This document shows positions 25,485-35,114 of a stretch of DNA of 64,000 nucleotides, piece by piece. Numbering within the stretch: the stretch's first letter is position 1; each line of letters begins with the position of its first letter. Source of the stretch: an uncultured Oligoflexales bacterium (GTDB taxonomy: Bacteria > Bdellovibrionota_B > Oligoflexia > Oligoflexales > JAPPIL01). The stretch lies in contig OY282434.1 in the NCBI GenBank assembly GCA_958296095.1, positions 124,001-188,000 on the forward strand, written 5' to 3'. A program made the translations under genes and the position numbers. The notes below the pieces were generated by a model, which saw nothing but the letters and a program-made list of their open reading frames with translations, was not told the origin of the DNA and ran no database searches.

Positions 25485-26678
25485 TCAGCCTGCGTCCGGA
25501 CCGAGGTCGCTGATGCGCCAGCCGCGCGCTAAAAGCTTGGCGCGTGCCGTTGCCGCTGACTCGTTCCAGTGCGAGTCACCGCCATCCAACACCACCTCCT
25601 GTCGCGCTGACGTGTCTGCCGCACGCCTAAGCAGTTCACTCCAGTTGTGGGTTGGCAAGCTAACCCCGATGAACATGCCCTCCATCGTCATCACTGCGCC
25701 AATCTCCCACTCCGACATGTCTGGCTCAGCCGCAACTGCATTCCGAAACATGTTCTTCATGCTGACCACCCGTGCCACATCCCAACAACTGACATCAGGG
25801 TTGGCGATGGCGGCCCCATAAAACATGTTGCTCATGTCGGTAACGCTCGACGTGTTCCAACAACTGACATCAGGGTCAGCGCGCACCGCGTTGCCGAACA
25901 TCTCGCTCATGTCGGTAACGCTCGATGTGTTCCAACTGCCCGTCGCGGGACGCGCAGCCGCGGCCCCGTAAAACATGCCCGCCATGCGTGCCACCGAAGA
26001 TGTATCCCAACCCCCGGTATCGGGATCAGCTGCGGCTGCCTCAGCGAACATGCGGCTCATGTCTCGCACCGCGGCAGTGTCCCAATCGGCAACCTGCGGC
26101 TGTGCCTCCTGTGCTCCTGCAAACATGTAGCTCATGTCGGTAACTTTTGCCGTATCCCAGTCCCGACCATCGGGCAAGGCCTGCACCGCGGCATCAAACA
26201 TCGAGCCCATGTCGGTCACCGCGGCAACGTTGCCGCCCACCACGGTGGTTAAGTTAGCACAAGAGGCAAAAGCTCCGAACAGGCTCTTCCAACCAACATC
26301 ACCGAGATTGTGCACCGTCAACAGGTTGTCTCTGCTGTCCGAAATGCGCCAAAAGCTCCATGCCTCCAACAAGCCGCTAATCGCCACCACGTAAGTGCCA
26401 CCCTCTTCGTAGACATGCCGTGCCTCAAGCGCGTCATGGGAGTTGACCTGCCCCTCGCGGCCATCGCCCCAATCCACTTGGAAACGGTAGGCGAAGCCCT
26501 CTGGCAACGGCAACACCAGCTCCTCCCCAGCCTGCACCTGCCACTCGGTGACGTAGGCATTGGCAAGCCCTTCACCTGAGCTGGGGTCAATTTCAACCAC
26601 CAACCTGTCGCTTTCGTCAGCAAACCCGCACGCCACGAAGATAGCCGCCACCATCAGGACAACAGCACAGCCACGCAT
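25485..26678 (-). CDS. BspA-type (DUF285) repeat lipoprotein with PKD-like domain
   Basis: About 397 residues from ATG 26678 (GGAAG upstream). Signal with lipobox FVAC, then a PKD-like strand region (FQVDWGDGREG ... HVYEEGGTYVVAISG), then about six BspA/DUF285 repeats of the form W(D/N)TSSVTDMS.MF..A. DUF285 repeats occur in surface proteins of mycoplasmas, bacteroidetes and marine bacteria and form a solenoid. Likely surface exposed, perhaps binding or adhesion (inference). No transport or enzyme motif. Confidence 0.88.
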   Translation of the reverse strand: MRGCAVVLMVAAIFVACGFADESDRLVVEIDPSSGEGLANAYVTEWQVQAGEELVLPLPEGFAYRFQVDWGDGREGQVNSHDALEARHVYEEGGTYVVAISGLLEAWSFWRISDSRDNLLTVHNLGDVGWKSLFGAFASCANLTTVVGGNVAAVTDMGSMFDAAVQALPDGRDWDTAKVTDMSYMFAGAQEAQPQVADWDTAAVRDMSRMFAEAAAADPDTGGWDTSSVARMAGMFYGAAAARPATGSWNTSSVTDMSEMFGNAVRADPDVSCWNTSSVTDMSNMFYGAAIANPDVSCWDVARVVSMKNMFRNAVAAEPDMSEWEIGAVMTMEGMFIGVSLPTHNWSELLRRAADTSARQEVVLDGGDSHWNESAATARAKLLARGWRISDLGPDAG

Positions 26679-26814
26679 CAAGTCTTCCGTATGTGATTAG
26701 TTTTACTACCCTACATGTTAAGCTACTGCAAAAAAATCAGCAAGGGGGATGTTCTTGCTGTCACCAAGTTTCCCCACCGTGGCACATCGCCGTGACTGGT
26801 GACGAGGACGAATG

Positions 26815-27003
26815 CTAATCTGCCTTACGCGTATCTTTGCACGCCACGCCATAACGCTTTGCCATCCTGCGAATGTGGGCATCGCAGCTGCCACAGTTGT
26901 CGCCCGCTCCAGTGCGACGCTTCAGCTCTGCCAACGACTCGCCCCCCTGTAGACGTAGCCTGATGTCACTTTCTGTCAGTGCGGAACATAGGCACACATA
27001 CAT
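26815..27003 (-). CDS. bfd: Bacterioferritin-associated ferredoxin (BFD-type 2Fe-2S)
   Basis: 62 residues from ATG 27003, which has an ideal AAGGAGGTG ribosome site; an upstream extension is not needed. Four Cys in the BFD arrangement: CLC near the start and DNCGSC in the second half, with the helix AHIRRMAK after. Bfd accepts electrons and releases iron from bacterioferritin under iron limitation. A Fur-like palindrome lies 89 bp upstream. No bacterioferritin gene is adjacent. Confidence 0.85.
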   Translation of the reverse strand: MYVCLCSALTESDIRLRLQGGESLAELKRRTGAGDNCGSCDAHIRRMAKRYGVACKDTRKAD

Positions 27004-27091
27004 GCTCCACCTCCTTATCAAGACTGTGCTGACCCGGATTCCCCCGCCCGCATCAATCATACATCCTCCGTATCGGCAGCTAAAGCAGAAA

Positions 27092-27110
27092 ATTGAGAAT
27101 GATTTTCAAT
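27092..27110 (-). promoter_or_regulatory. Fur box upstream of bfd
   Basis: ATTGAGAATGATTTTCAAT is a nearly perfect 19-bp inverted repeat and resembles the Fur consensus (GATAATGATAATCATTATC). It lies 89 bp before the bfd start codon, consistent with iron repression of bfd. The rest of 27111-27398 holds no gene; a CTGAG/CTCAG stem followed by T-rich sequence at about 27315-27345 could be a terminator. Confidence 0.7.
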
Positions 27111-27398
27111 ATCAGTATGGTTGCCGCGGCTGCTGCCGCATTTTTGCCCGCGGGTGGGAACGTTTGCGGGCTGCGATTTACGTGACTATGCCCCCCCTCA
27201 AGAGCTGTTTGAGCCTTGTGCCGCACTATTTTTTTCGCGGCCCAAAACTGAGTCAGTGGCTTATTTTTTATAACTATTTGTAATCACAAAACTTTTTGCT
27301 GTATGCCTCGTTCGCTGAGCTACACAACTCAGTGGCTTTTCGTTTTCTGACCCCCTAACATCGATGGCAACGTTAATTTCATTTGGAGGATTTTGGTC

Positions 27399-28601
27399 AT
27401 GAGAAGATTGTTTTTAGGCCTGCTGGCACTGGCAACACTGCTTGCCTGCGGTGAGCGTCTGTCACCTTCGCAGGTGCAGGGGATCGATGACATCGATACC
27501 ATCAGAGTCAGGTGTGTGACGGGTGCGTCCGAGGAGGTGACGTTGCCTGATCTACAGGCAGGGCGAGTCTGCAATGCCCGCACGTTTATGAACTTCTGCC
27601 GCGAGCGTTTCAGCACCGAAACGAGCGAGGAGCAGAAAGAACAAATCCGCCACACGGTAGCCGTCTTGCGCAACCATGTCGGCGGCAACACCTGCAAGGA
27701 GACGTTCGAGAAACTGCGCAAGTTGACCTTCATTGCTCTACATGAGCGTGGCATCGTGGATGTCTCGCCTTTCAAGGGGCTGACCCATTTGCGGCATCTC
27801 GATCTGTCGGGCAATGCCATCACCGACATCACACCCCTGCAGAGCTTGCCACAGTTGGTAGTGCTGGCGGTCAATGCCAATCGTCTGGAGACGCTGCCTG
27901 TCATCGACATGCCGAAGCTGCGCCGCCTCTACCTAAGCAACAACTCGGTCACCGATCTGCAGTGGGTGCGAGGGATGCTCAATCTGCGGCGGTTGGTGCT
28001 CGACAATACGGCACACACCGCGGCCGGTTACGAGGGGATTGCCAGCCTTGATGGGTTGCAATACTTAAAGCGGCTCGACCACATCGAGGTGGCAGGCGTG
28101 CAGTTGCGCAATGCCGAGCAGGTCGGAGGGCTGACCTTAATTCGCACCCTCAACCTACAGCACAACATGTTGACGCAGGTCCCGTCGCTGAAGGCGACCA
28201 AGTATCTGCGGGAGGTTGACCTCAGCCATAACCAGTTGGACGCGATCGATTTCATCACTACCAACCGCTCCTTGCAGGCGGTCAACTTCAACCACAACCA
28301 GATCGAAGAGCTAACCCCATTGCAGAGCAAACCTACCCTGCGACGGGCACTATTCAGTAACAACCGCATCACCGACATCTCGCCGTTGCAGGCACTGTAT
28401 GATCTTGAAACGGTTGACTTCAGTGCCAATGCAATAGGTGACCTTACCCCTCTTCAACGCCTGCATCAGTTGTCACTCACGGGGGTCGAATTTGCCGACA
28501 ACCCCGTCGCCTCTGACATCAGCGCCGCTACCTGTCCTGTCGAAGCTGTCTCCAGCGAACTACGGGACTACTGCCGCCGCCTAGTCAGCAGCGCCAACTG
28601 A
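27399..28601 (+). CDS. Leucine-rich repeat lipoprotein (internalin/SDS22-like)
   Basis: 400 residues from ATG 27399 with GGAGG. Signal and lipobox LLAC-G near residue 19. About eight 21-23 residue LRRs (LRHLDLSGNAITDITPLQSL; LRRLYLSNNSVTDLQWV) of the internalin type. A preceding Cys-containing helical cap (VRCVTGASEEVTLPDL) is seen. Membrane-anchored protein-binding surface; target unknown. Convergent with thyX. Confidence 0.88.
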   Translation: MRRLFLGLLALATLLACGERLSPSQVQGIDDIDTIRVRCVTGASEEVTLPDLQAGRVCNARTFMNFCRERFSTETSEEQKEQIRHTVAVLRNHVGGNTCKETFEKLRKLTFIALHERGIVDVSPFKGLTHLRHLDLSGNAITDITPLQSLPQLVVLAVNANRLETLPVIDMPKLRRLYLSNNSVTDLQWVRGMLNLRRLVLDNTAHTAAGYEGIASLDGLQYLKRLDHIEVAGVQLRNAEQVGGLTLIRTLNLQHNMLTQVPSLKATKYLREVDLSHNQLDAIDFITTNRSLQAVNFNHNQIEELTPLQSKPTLRRALFSNNRITDISPLQALYDLETVDFSANAIGDLTPLQRLHQLSLTGVEFADNPVASDISAATCPVEAVSSELRDYCRRLVSSAN

Positions 28602-28620
28602 CAGATCCCGCCTCCTCCCT

Positions 28621-28655
28621 CTGTATCCCCTGTTCGTCCTGAGCGGGGGGTACAG
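28621..28655. terminator. Probable bidirectional stem between LRR gene and thyX
   Basis: CTGTATCCCC (28621-28630) pairs with GGGGGTACAG (28646-28655), ten pairs with one G.U, in the 55-bp gap between two convergent genes. Confidence 0.5.
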
Positions 28656-28656
28656 C

Positions 28657-29376
28657 TTACTGGAGTAGGGCATCGACGGAGATGGGACAGATGGGCAGGA
28701 TCAGTTCCTTGACCGCAATCGAGAGGTTTCTTATTTCTAGCTGTGCGCCCTCGTGATCGCGCAACTTGACAAAGTTAACGACGGCTTCGAGGGATGCGGT
28801 CCAAATCAGGGTGTTCATAAATCCGAGCGGCAGCACCATACGTGCCTGCTCACGGCACACACCCAGTGCCAGCAGTTTTTGGTAGGCGGCGAAGCTGTGC
28901 TCAAGGCTATCTTGGTAGACATGCAGCGCGGCATCGTTGTCTTCGACCTGTGCTTGCTGTTGCGAGGCTTGGAGATTTTGGCGGTGTTGAGGACGAAAAC
29001 CCTTGACCTGGTGGAATTTTGGCTCGTACTGCACATAGCGTCCCGAAATTTCGTTCCAGACCGTTGCTGCTTCCCGAAATTCACCACTGGTATAGGCACA
29101 ACCGACTTGGTGTTTGTAGAGCTGACGGCAGACAACCTCAGAGGTGTGGACGCGAAAACTAAACTGCACGTGCCGAAAAGGACTCATGTGCTTGTGCTTA
29201 GCGAGGTAGCGAATCAAACGTTGATCGGTGTCATCGAGCCGATCCTTGCGCTTACCGAAGGAGACCCGCGCGGCATTTACTACTGCGAGGTCACCCTTGC
29301 CCATGTAATCGACCAGCTCGACGTAACCATCGTCGACGGGGAGACGACGCAGAAACGATGCAGAAACCCGGCCCAC
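28657..29376 (-). CDS. thyX: Flavin-dependent thymidylate synthase, divergent motif
   Basis: 239 residues, start GTG 29376 behind AGGGG. Makes dTMP from dUMP using FAD and methylene-THF. Recognised by AARVSFGKR, HMSPFRHVQFSF, VVCRQLYKHQVG, WNEISGRYVQYEP and the C-terminal helix with EAVVNFVKLRDHEGAQLEIR. The usual RHRxxSxNExSxRY signature is interrupted: KHQ is followed by an inserted GCAYTSGEFREAAT before WNEISGRY. A similar layout is known to me from cyanobacterial ThyX. Divergent from dnaK. Confidence 0.88.
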   Translation of the reverse strand: MGRVSASFLRRLPVDDGYVELVDYMGKGDLAVVNAARVSFGKRKDRLDDTDQRLIRYLAKHKHMSPFRHVQFSFRVHTSEVVCRQLYKHQVGCAYTSGEFREAATVWNEISGRYVQYEPKFHQVKGFRPQHRQNLQASQQQAQVEDNDAALHVYQDSLEHSFAAYQKLLALGVCREQARMVLPLGFMNTLIWTASLEAVVNFVKLRDHEGAQLEIRNLSIAVKELILPICPISVDALLQ

Positions 29377-29461
29377 AAGTCGCCCCTAATTACAATAATA
29401 AGGTGGGGGGTTGTCACACGACAGGGCAAAAATTTCAACAGACAAATTTATTGGCAGGGGG

Positions 29462-29489
29462 TTGACAGAGATAATTTAGGCATTAAATT
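29462..29489 (+). promoter_or_regulatory. Sigma-70-like promoter of dnaK
   Basis: TTGACA (29462-29467), 16-base spacer, TAAATT (29484-29489), 45 bp before the dnaK start codon. No CIRCE operator (TTAGCACTC...GAGTGCTAA) was seen. Confidence 0.6.
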
Positions 29490-29533
29490 TTCGCTGGCGG
29501 AAGGACAATAGCAGTTGAACACGGAGGAGACGG

Positions 29534-31426
29534 ATGGGCAAGATTATCGGCATTGACTTGGGCACAACCAACTCGGTAGTCGCAGTCATGGAACAGGGCG
29601 AAGCAAAGATAGTCCCTAACGCGGAAGGGCAACGCACCACACCGAGCGTGGTTGCCTACGCTAAGAACAACGAGGTATTGGTCGGGGCAACGGCACGCCG
29701 CCAAGCGGTGACCAATCCTGACAACACCGTTTATTCGTCAAAGCGCTTCATCGGCTGCACCTTCGGCGAGGTGAGCGAAGAGGTTAAACGAGTGCCTTAC
29801 AAGGTAGAGCGTGGCCCTCAGAGCGAGGCGGTTTTCGTCATGAATGGCAGGAAGTGCAGCCCACAAGAAATTGCCGCCAAAGTGCTCGGCAAACTCAAAA
29901 GTGCGGCAGAAGATTATCTCGGCAGCTCGGTCAGCGACGCGGTGATTACCGTGCCTGCATATTTCAACGACAGCCAGCGTCAGGCAACCAAGGATGCGGG
30001 GCGGATTGCGGGGCTAGACGTAAAACGCATTGTTGCTGAACCGACCGCGGCCGCGCTTGCCTACGGACTTGACAAAAAGAAAAACGAAAAGATTGCCGTA
30101 TTCGATTTCGGGGGCGGCACGTTTGACATTTCGATTCTCGAAGTCGGCGACAGCGTTGTCGAGGTGTTGGCAACTAAAGGCGACACCCATCTCGGTGGCG
30201 ACAACATCGATGAGCAGTTGATCAGTTATTTCTGCACAACCTTCAAAAATGACACGGGCATCGACATCGCCAACGATCCCATGGCCATGCAACGTCTCAA
30301 GGAGGCGGCTGAGAAAGCCAAGATCGAATTATCTGCAGCACAGACAACGGAGATTAACTTGCCGTTTTTGACTGCTGACCAGTCGGGGCCTAAGCACATG
30401 AACATCAACCTTACCCGGTCCAAGTTTGAGCAGTTGGTAGGTGATATTATCAGCAAGACGATTGCACCATGCCGTGAAGTAATAAAAGCCGCAGGGGTGA
30501 CGGTAGATGAAATCAACGAGGTCGTGCTCGTCGGTGGCTCAACCCGCATTCCGCTGGTGCAGAGTGAGGTTAAAGAATTTTTCCAGCGTGAACCAAATCG
30601 CTCTGTCAACCCTGACGAAGTTGTGGCTGTCGGGGCGGCGGTGCAAGCTGGTATTCTCGGCGGCGACATCAAAGACGTGTTGCTGCTCGACGTTACGCCA
30701 ATTTCCTATGGCATCGAGACGCTGGGCGGTGTCTTCACGCGTTTGATCGAAGGCAACACTACTATTCCCACCAAAAAGTCACAGGTTTTTTCTACTGCCG
30801 CGGACAATCAGTCGTCGGTAGAGATTGTCGTGTTGCAGGGTGAACGGCAGATGGCAACGGACAACAAGCAGATTGGCAAGTTCAATCTGACAGAGATTCC
30901 CCCCGCCCCGCGTGGCGTGCCACAAATAGAGGTAGCGTTTGACATCGATGCCAACGGCATTATCAACGTCTCCGCCAAAGATCTCGGCACAGGACGAGAG
31001 CAGAAGATCGTCATCGAGTCTTCCACGCGTCTTTCTGACGAGGAAATTGCCCGCATGAAAGAAGACGCGCAACTGCACGCCGAAGCCGACCGCCAGAAAA
31101 AAGAACTGGTTGAGAGCCGCAACGAGTTCGACTCTCTCATCTTTCAGGCAGAGAAACTGCTGCGTGAAAACGGCGAGAAGCTTCCCGCCGCAGCCAAGAC
31201 CGAACTTGAGCAGGAAATCAGCGCGGCGAAGGGCAAGTTAACCAGCGAAGATGTGGAAACGCTGAAGGGGGCGAAGACCGCACTGGAACAAAAAATTCAT
31301 CAACTGTCCAATCAGATTTATCAGCAAGCGACCAACGACACCGCCGCAGACAAAACCGATACTAAGAAACCTCCGCAGGCAGATGTAGTTGATGCCGAGT
31401 TCGAGGAGAGCCCGCCACAGCAGTGA
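29534..31426 (+). CDS. dnaK: Chaperone DnaK (Hsp70)
   Basis: 630 residues, normal length. ATPase domain starts [17 protein letters not shown], has [33 protein letters not shown] and [11 protein letters not shown] (here [12 protein letters not shown]); the linker is VLLLDVTP; the substrate domain and lid follow; the C-terminus is acidic and ends [11 protein letters not shown]. Ribosome site GGAGGAG. grpE and dnaJ are not adjacent in this window. Confidence 0.97.
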   Translation: MGKIIGIDLGTTNSVVAVMEQGEAKIVPNAEGQRTTPSVVAYAKNNEVLVGATARRQAVTNPDNTVYSSKRFIGCTFGEVSEEVKRVPYKVERGPQSEAVFVMNGRKCSPQEIAAKVLGKLKSAAEDYLGSSVSDAVITVPAYFNDSQRQATKDAGRIAGLDVKRIVAEPTAAALAYGLDKKKNEKIAVFDFGGGTFDISILEVGDSVVEVLATKGDTHLGGDNIDEQLISYFCTTFKNDTGIDIANDPMAMQRLKEAAEKAKIELSAAQTTEINLPFLTADQSGPKHMNINLTRSKFEQLVGDIISKTIAPCREVIKAAGVTVDEINEVVLVGGSTRIPLVQSEVKEFFQREPNRSVNPDEVVAVGAAVQAGILGGDIKDVLLLDVTPISYGIETLGGVFTRLIEGNTTIPTKKSQVFSTAADNQSSVEIVVLQGERQMATDNKQIGKFNLTEIPPAPRGVPQIEVAFDIDANGIINVSAKDLGTGREQKIVIESSTRLSDEEIARMKEDAQLHAEADRQKKELVESRNEFDSLIFQAEKLLRENGEKLPAAAKTELEQEISAAKGKLTSEDVETLKGAKTALEQKIHQLSNQIYQQATNDTAADKTDTKKPPQADVVDAEFEESPPQQ

Positions 31427-31500
31427 CCAGAACTGTGCGGTGAGGGGGAAGTCCAGGTGGTTGTTTTTTGTGGGTGATCTTGTCAGCTGGCGGCTGGGCC

Positions 31501-32763
31501 TCACGGCAATAGTTGGGTAAGTTGCTGCCAAACTTTTCGCAAGACTATCTCGCTCACTGCCTGTGGTTCGGGGTTGGCACGTGGCAGTGCTTCAACGTCG
31601 TGCAGCAGTATCCATAGCTTGTTGCCACGGCGTTTCTTGTCTTGGGCAAAGTAGTGTTGCAACTTTTTCCACAGCGTGTCCGTGTTGAGATCATCGCCGA
31701 GTGCCCGCGCCAATGTCGATTGTGACAGCAGCGCACGACAGTTACTGAGGGCAGCAAGTTGCGGAATTTTTTGTATCTTGCCTAAGGCCTGGCTCAGCAG
31801 CAGGGCGTAAAATATACCGATGCCAACGGCATATCCGTGTCGCAGCGGGCTACCGTTATCTTGGGCGACAGCCTCAAGTGCATGGGCAAGGGTGTGGCCG
31901 AAATTTAAAACCTGGCGCTCGCCGCGTTCGTAAGGGTCACGCTGCACGATGGCGGTTTTAATGTATGCTGTTTTTTGCAGCAGCGCCCGCGGCCAGGGGC
32001 GCGGTGGTCGTGCCAAGCACTGCAGCCAGGCAAGCAGCAGTTCCTCGTCGCCGGCAATCAAGGCATGCTTTACGCCTTCCCAACCGCCCGCTTGTAACTC
32101 TGTGGGTGGCAGAGTTTGCAACCAGGCGGGGCAGATTACTACGTGCTCAGCCCAGTGGTAAGTGCCGAGTTGGTTCTTGCCCCAGGGAGGGAAGTTAACC
32201 CCGTTCTTGCCCCCGTGGGCGGCATCAATCATGGCCAGCAAAGTTGTCGGTATCAGCACTATCTTTGCGCCACAGAGTGCCGCGGCAAAGGCAGCCACGT
32301 CGAGCGTAATGCCACCACCGATGATCGTCCACTGTGGCGGCGAACCTTGCTCGCGCCACTGTCGTAAAAGCTCAGCCACCATGGCGAGACTCTTGTGCGC
32401 CTCTGTTGCAACTAAGGTCACCTGTGCTGGCGCGGCGAGCGCATGCAGTTGCGCGACCTGCTGATCACAAACGATATACCTGTTCGTAAGGTAGGCTTGA
32501 AGGTCGCTCAGCTGCGCGACGATACTAAGCCGCGTGCGTAACGCAGGCAACGGTTGCACCTTGTCGTGCGGCACAACGCCACGCTTGTAATAGCGGGCCG
32601 CGGTAACGAAAGCTGTGCCCACGGGTGCATGCCAGTCACCGTAACGGGGCAGTTGGCAGGCAAAGGCATGCTGCAGCACGGCGAGCGTCCCCTCCGCCCA
32701 ACCGAGTTGCTGTTCGAGGCCGCGCTCAGTGGCACTGCTGCGCGGCAGATCGTGCCATCTCAC
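31501..32763 (-). CDS. aroB: 3-dehydroquinate synthase
   Basis: 420 residues, about 60 longer at the N-terminus than usual. Second step of the shikimate pathway; NAD and metal dependent. Signatures: IIGGGITLDVAAFAAALC, IPTTLLAMIDAAHGGKNGVN, WEGVKHALIAG, RQVLNFGHTLAHALE, LRHGYAVGIG (usual HGEAV), QDKKRRGNKL. The GTG start overlaps the stop of the PLD-like gene (GTGA), so it is translationally coupled to a run of exported proteins, an odd partner set. Glu of HGEAV replaced by Tyr is unusual. Confidence 0.9.
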   Translation of the reverse strand: MRWHDLPRSSATERGLEQQLGWAEGTLAVLQHAFACQLPRYGDWHAPVGTAFVTAARYYKRGVVPHDKVQPLPALRTRLSIVAQLSDLQAYLTNRYIVCDQQVAQLHALAAPAQVTLVATEAHKSLAMVAELLRQWREQGSPPQWTIIGGGITLDVAAFAAALCGAKIVLIPTTLLAMIDAAHGGKNGVNFPPWGKNQLGTYHWAEHVVICPAWLQTLPPTELQAGGWEGVKHALIAGDEELLLAWLQCLARPPRPWPRALLQKTAYIKTAIVQRDPYERGERQVLNFGHTLAHALEAVAQDNGSPLRHGYAVGIGIFYALLLSQALGKIQKIPQLAALSNCRALLSQSTLARALGDDLNTDTLWKKLQHYFAQDKKRRGNKLWILLHDVEALPRANPEPQAVSEIVLRKVWQQLTQLLP

Positions 32764-35114
32764 AAGACGATGTAGCCGTAAAGTAACTTGATAAGTCCAC
32801 GCCCGACACGCAGAAAATCCTTGGCTTGTAGTGGGTTACCTTCAAAATCAACAAAAAAATCTGGCACAACAAAGGCGTACGGCTGCACATATTCGGTCTC
32901 GTGGTAGTAGGGTTCAAACTGATCACGGCTGTGCGGATGGTCGGTGCGTGGCTCAACATTACGCCACCAACGCAGGAAGACGGCATCGTGAGCCGCGGTG
33001 GTGCTGGCATCAAAAATATCGAGTTGCTGGTCACGAAACGAGCCAAACATCGTCATCCCATCTTTGTTGGCCGAACCAACGATGACATGTTTGCCATCCA
33101 CCGATAACGTTTTCGAATGATTTTTTTGCGGAATGTTCCCAACCCATTGGGTTTTTTTCCAGCGCACTTCAATGCCACGGTTGATAAGCAAATCAAGATA
33201 GAGCAGGTTGGGAATGCCATCTGGCTCAGTTTCTAACGCATGTTCAAGAATTATCTTGATATCAAGTTGCGGACGTTTAGTCTTGACATTCAGCAGGGCG
33301 GTGACAATTTCGCTATCAAAACAAAACTGCTCGTTGATGTAAATGTTGCGCTTGGCGTGCAGGATCGCCTGAATATTCTGGTCGACAATGTTAGTAGTGC
33401 TTGAATCAACACTGTTGAAGCCAGTGCGCACCAACGTGCCCGCGTTGGGCAAGGCGGGCCAGCTGAGTCGCTGCTGACGTTGCGGCACGAGTTGGGCATT
33501 ACGAGCCAGCAAATCAAAATCCTGCAAGATCGCACTGATTTTGACATCGAGCGAGGCCTGACGTTGCGTGCCCGAGTAAAGACGATCGATATAGCTCTCC
33601 TGCCCAGCAATCACACCTGCCTTGAACTGCTGTGCCATCACGTGCTTCAAGCCAAGTCGCATATCGTGATAAAAGTCATCTTGCACCACCGCGGCGGCCG
33701 CCCCCTCAACCACGACCGCATCGTCGTAAAAGTAAGCCCCAGTGCGATCCGACCAGTTCTTGGAGGAAACGATGGCACGCGGGCGAGAACTTTTAGCATC
33801 GACAACCATCAGCTTGCTGTGGTCTGAAACGGCGTGCACCGACAGATCAAGCATTGCCTGAATACCGCTGGCCTCCACCAGCTCAGCGTCAATGACTTGC
33901 CTGACGAAGGTTGGCAGGCCCGAAGTATGCTCGTGTAGCCAGGCGGCGCTGACAATCAGACGTTGCGGGAAGAGATACGACCAAGCTAGCAAGTAATTAA
34001 ACACTGGCATCAGTTCGGCAATTGCACCGAAGTGATTAACGACATCGCGCAAAATGAAAATTTTCAGTTTTTTGTTCTCATGCAAACGCTTAATCAAGTG
34101 TTTGGCAAGGGATACGCCTATCACTCCCCCCAAGGAAAATACGTCGATAAAGATAGTTTCCTCGGCACTGTCGATAAGTTTTAAAACTTCGTGGTAGACC
34201 CCATGCGGCTGACTCCAAGCCAGGTCACGGCGGTGCGGATCACGACTACCGATAAGTTTAAAACCATCTTCGTTGAATACAGCCTGATAGCCTTTTTGCT
34301 TGATAAGGTTATACATCGCCGGCAAACTGCCACGCCCACCCTCTGTAAAAGGATAATTTTTTTCTAACAACTGGCTACCAGCATGCAATGACTGCCCCAA
34401 GGCTACGTCAGTGCGGGCCGTCGTCACGTAGCGCGTGCGGCTGCCAGCAATCCAACCTGTTTCCGACGCGGCATGCCCCGCGTGAAATGGAAAAGTTTGT
34501 GCAGTATTCAAACTAAAGTAGGGACGAGGTTTACCGCCATACGGCACGGCACTCGACAGTCGTGTATAGATGTGATGGCGTGGGTGACGCACTAGAGTAA
34601 AGTCCTGTTCAAGGCACGCGGCAATGTCCACCCAGGCACGGCGGGCAAAGCAACCTGCAAGCTTTTCTAACTCAGGCTCGTAATCTCTAAAATGCTTTAG
34701 ATAACCTGCAGCTAGGCGTTGAAACTTTTTTTCGTAACGTGGATCATTGGACAACTCCAACAACGATACGGCCAGGTCGAGATAATAGTATGTCAACAGC
34801 CACTTCACCTGTGCCACGCGCTGCTGCCGCTTTGCCCAACACAACGCACCGAGCACATTGCGAGAATGAAAATAAACGCCGAGTCGCTGTTCACACTCTT
34901 GCACCTCAGCACGGTTAACCTCAGCATTGAGCCATAGACGCAAGCGGTACTGCACCTCACGATCACGAAACCAAGCTCTCGTCGCTTGCTTGGCTTGCAC
35001 CAGCAAGTTGCGTGCCTGCAAACGCCAGGTCAAGTCAACGTGCGCCGCTGCGGCAGCGCGTGGCATTGCGCCGAGGGTGATAACGAAGGCAAACATGAGT
35101 TGTAGCTTTTTCAC
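32760..35114 (-). CDS. Exported phospholipase D-like protein with two HKD motifs
   Basis: 784 residues. N-terminal signal peptide (LQLMFAFVITLGAMPRAAAA). Two PLD catalytic motifs: HSKLMVVD (followed by SSKNWSDRTG) and HSKTLSVDG (followed by GSANKDG). The first ~300 residues are helical and unrecognised. PLD-family enzymes hydrolyse phosphodiester bonds (lipids or nucleic acid) or make cardiolipin; with a signal peptide this one acts outside the cytoplasm. GTG start overlaps the upstream stop (GTGA). Lies in an operon of four exported proteins of unknown role. Confidence 0.85.
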   Translation of the reverse strand: MKKLQLMFAFVITLGAMPRAAAAAHVDLTWRLQARNLLVQAKQATRAWFRDREVQYRLRLWLNAEVNRAEVQECEQRLGVYFHSRNVLGALCWAKRQQRVAQVKWLLTYYYLDLAVSLLELSNDPRYEKKFQRLAAGYLKHFRDYEPELEKLAGCFARRAWVDIAACLEQDFTLVRHPRHHIYTRLSSAVPYGGKPRPYFSLNTAQTFPFHAGHAASETGWIAGSRTRYVTTARTDVALGQSLHAGSQLLEKNYPFTEGGRGSLPAMYNLIKQKGYQAVFNEDGFKLIGSRDPHRRDLAWSQPHGVYHEVLKLIDSAEETIFIDVFSLGGVIGVSLAKHLIKRLHENKKLKIFILRDVVNHFGAIAELMPVFNYLLAWSYLFPQRLIVSAAWLHEHTSGLPTFVRQVIDAELVEASGIQAMLDLSVHAVSDHSKLMVVDAKSSRPRAIVSSKNWSDRTGAYFYDDAVVVEGAAAAVVQDDFYHDMRLGLKHVMAQQFKAGVIAGQESYIDRLYSGTQRQASLDVKISAILQDFDLLARNAQLVPQRQQRLSWPALPNAGTLVRTGFNSVDSSTTNIVDQNIQAILHAKRNIYINEQFCFDSEIVTALLNVKTKRPQLDIKIILEHALETEPDGIPNLLYLDLLINRGIEVRWKKTQWVGNIPQKNHSKTLSVDGKHVIVGSANKDGMTMFGSFRDQQLDIFDASTTAAHDAVFLRWWRNVEPRTDHPHSRDQFEPYYHETEYVQPYAFVVPDFFVDFEGNPLQAKDFLRVGRGLIKLLYGYIVL

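Noticed and set aside
29377..29533. CIRCE or other heat-shock operator before dnaK
   Set aside because: No TTAGCACTC/GAGTGCTAA inverted repeat is present; only a sigma-70-like promoter is seen.
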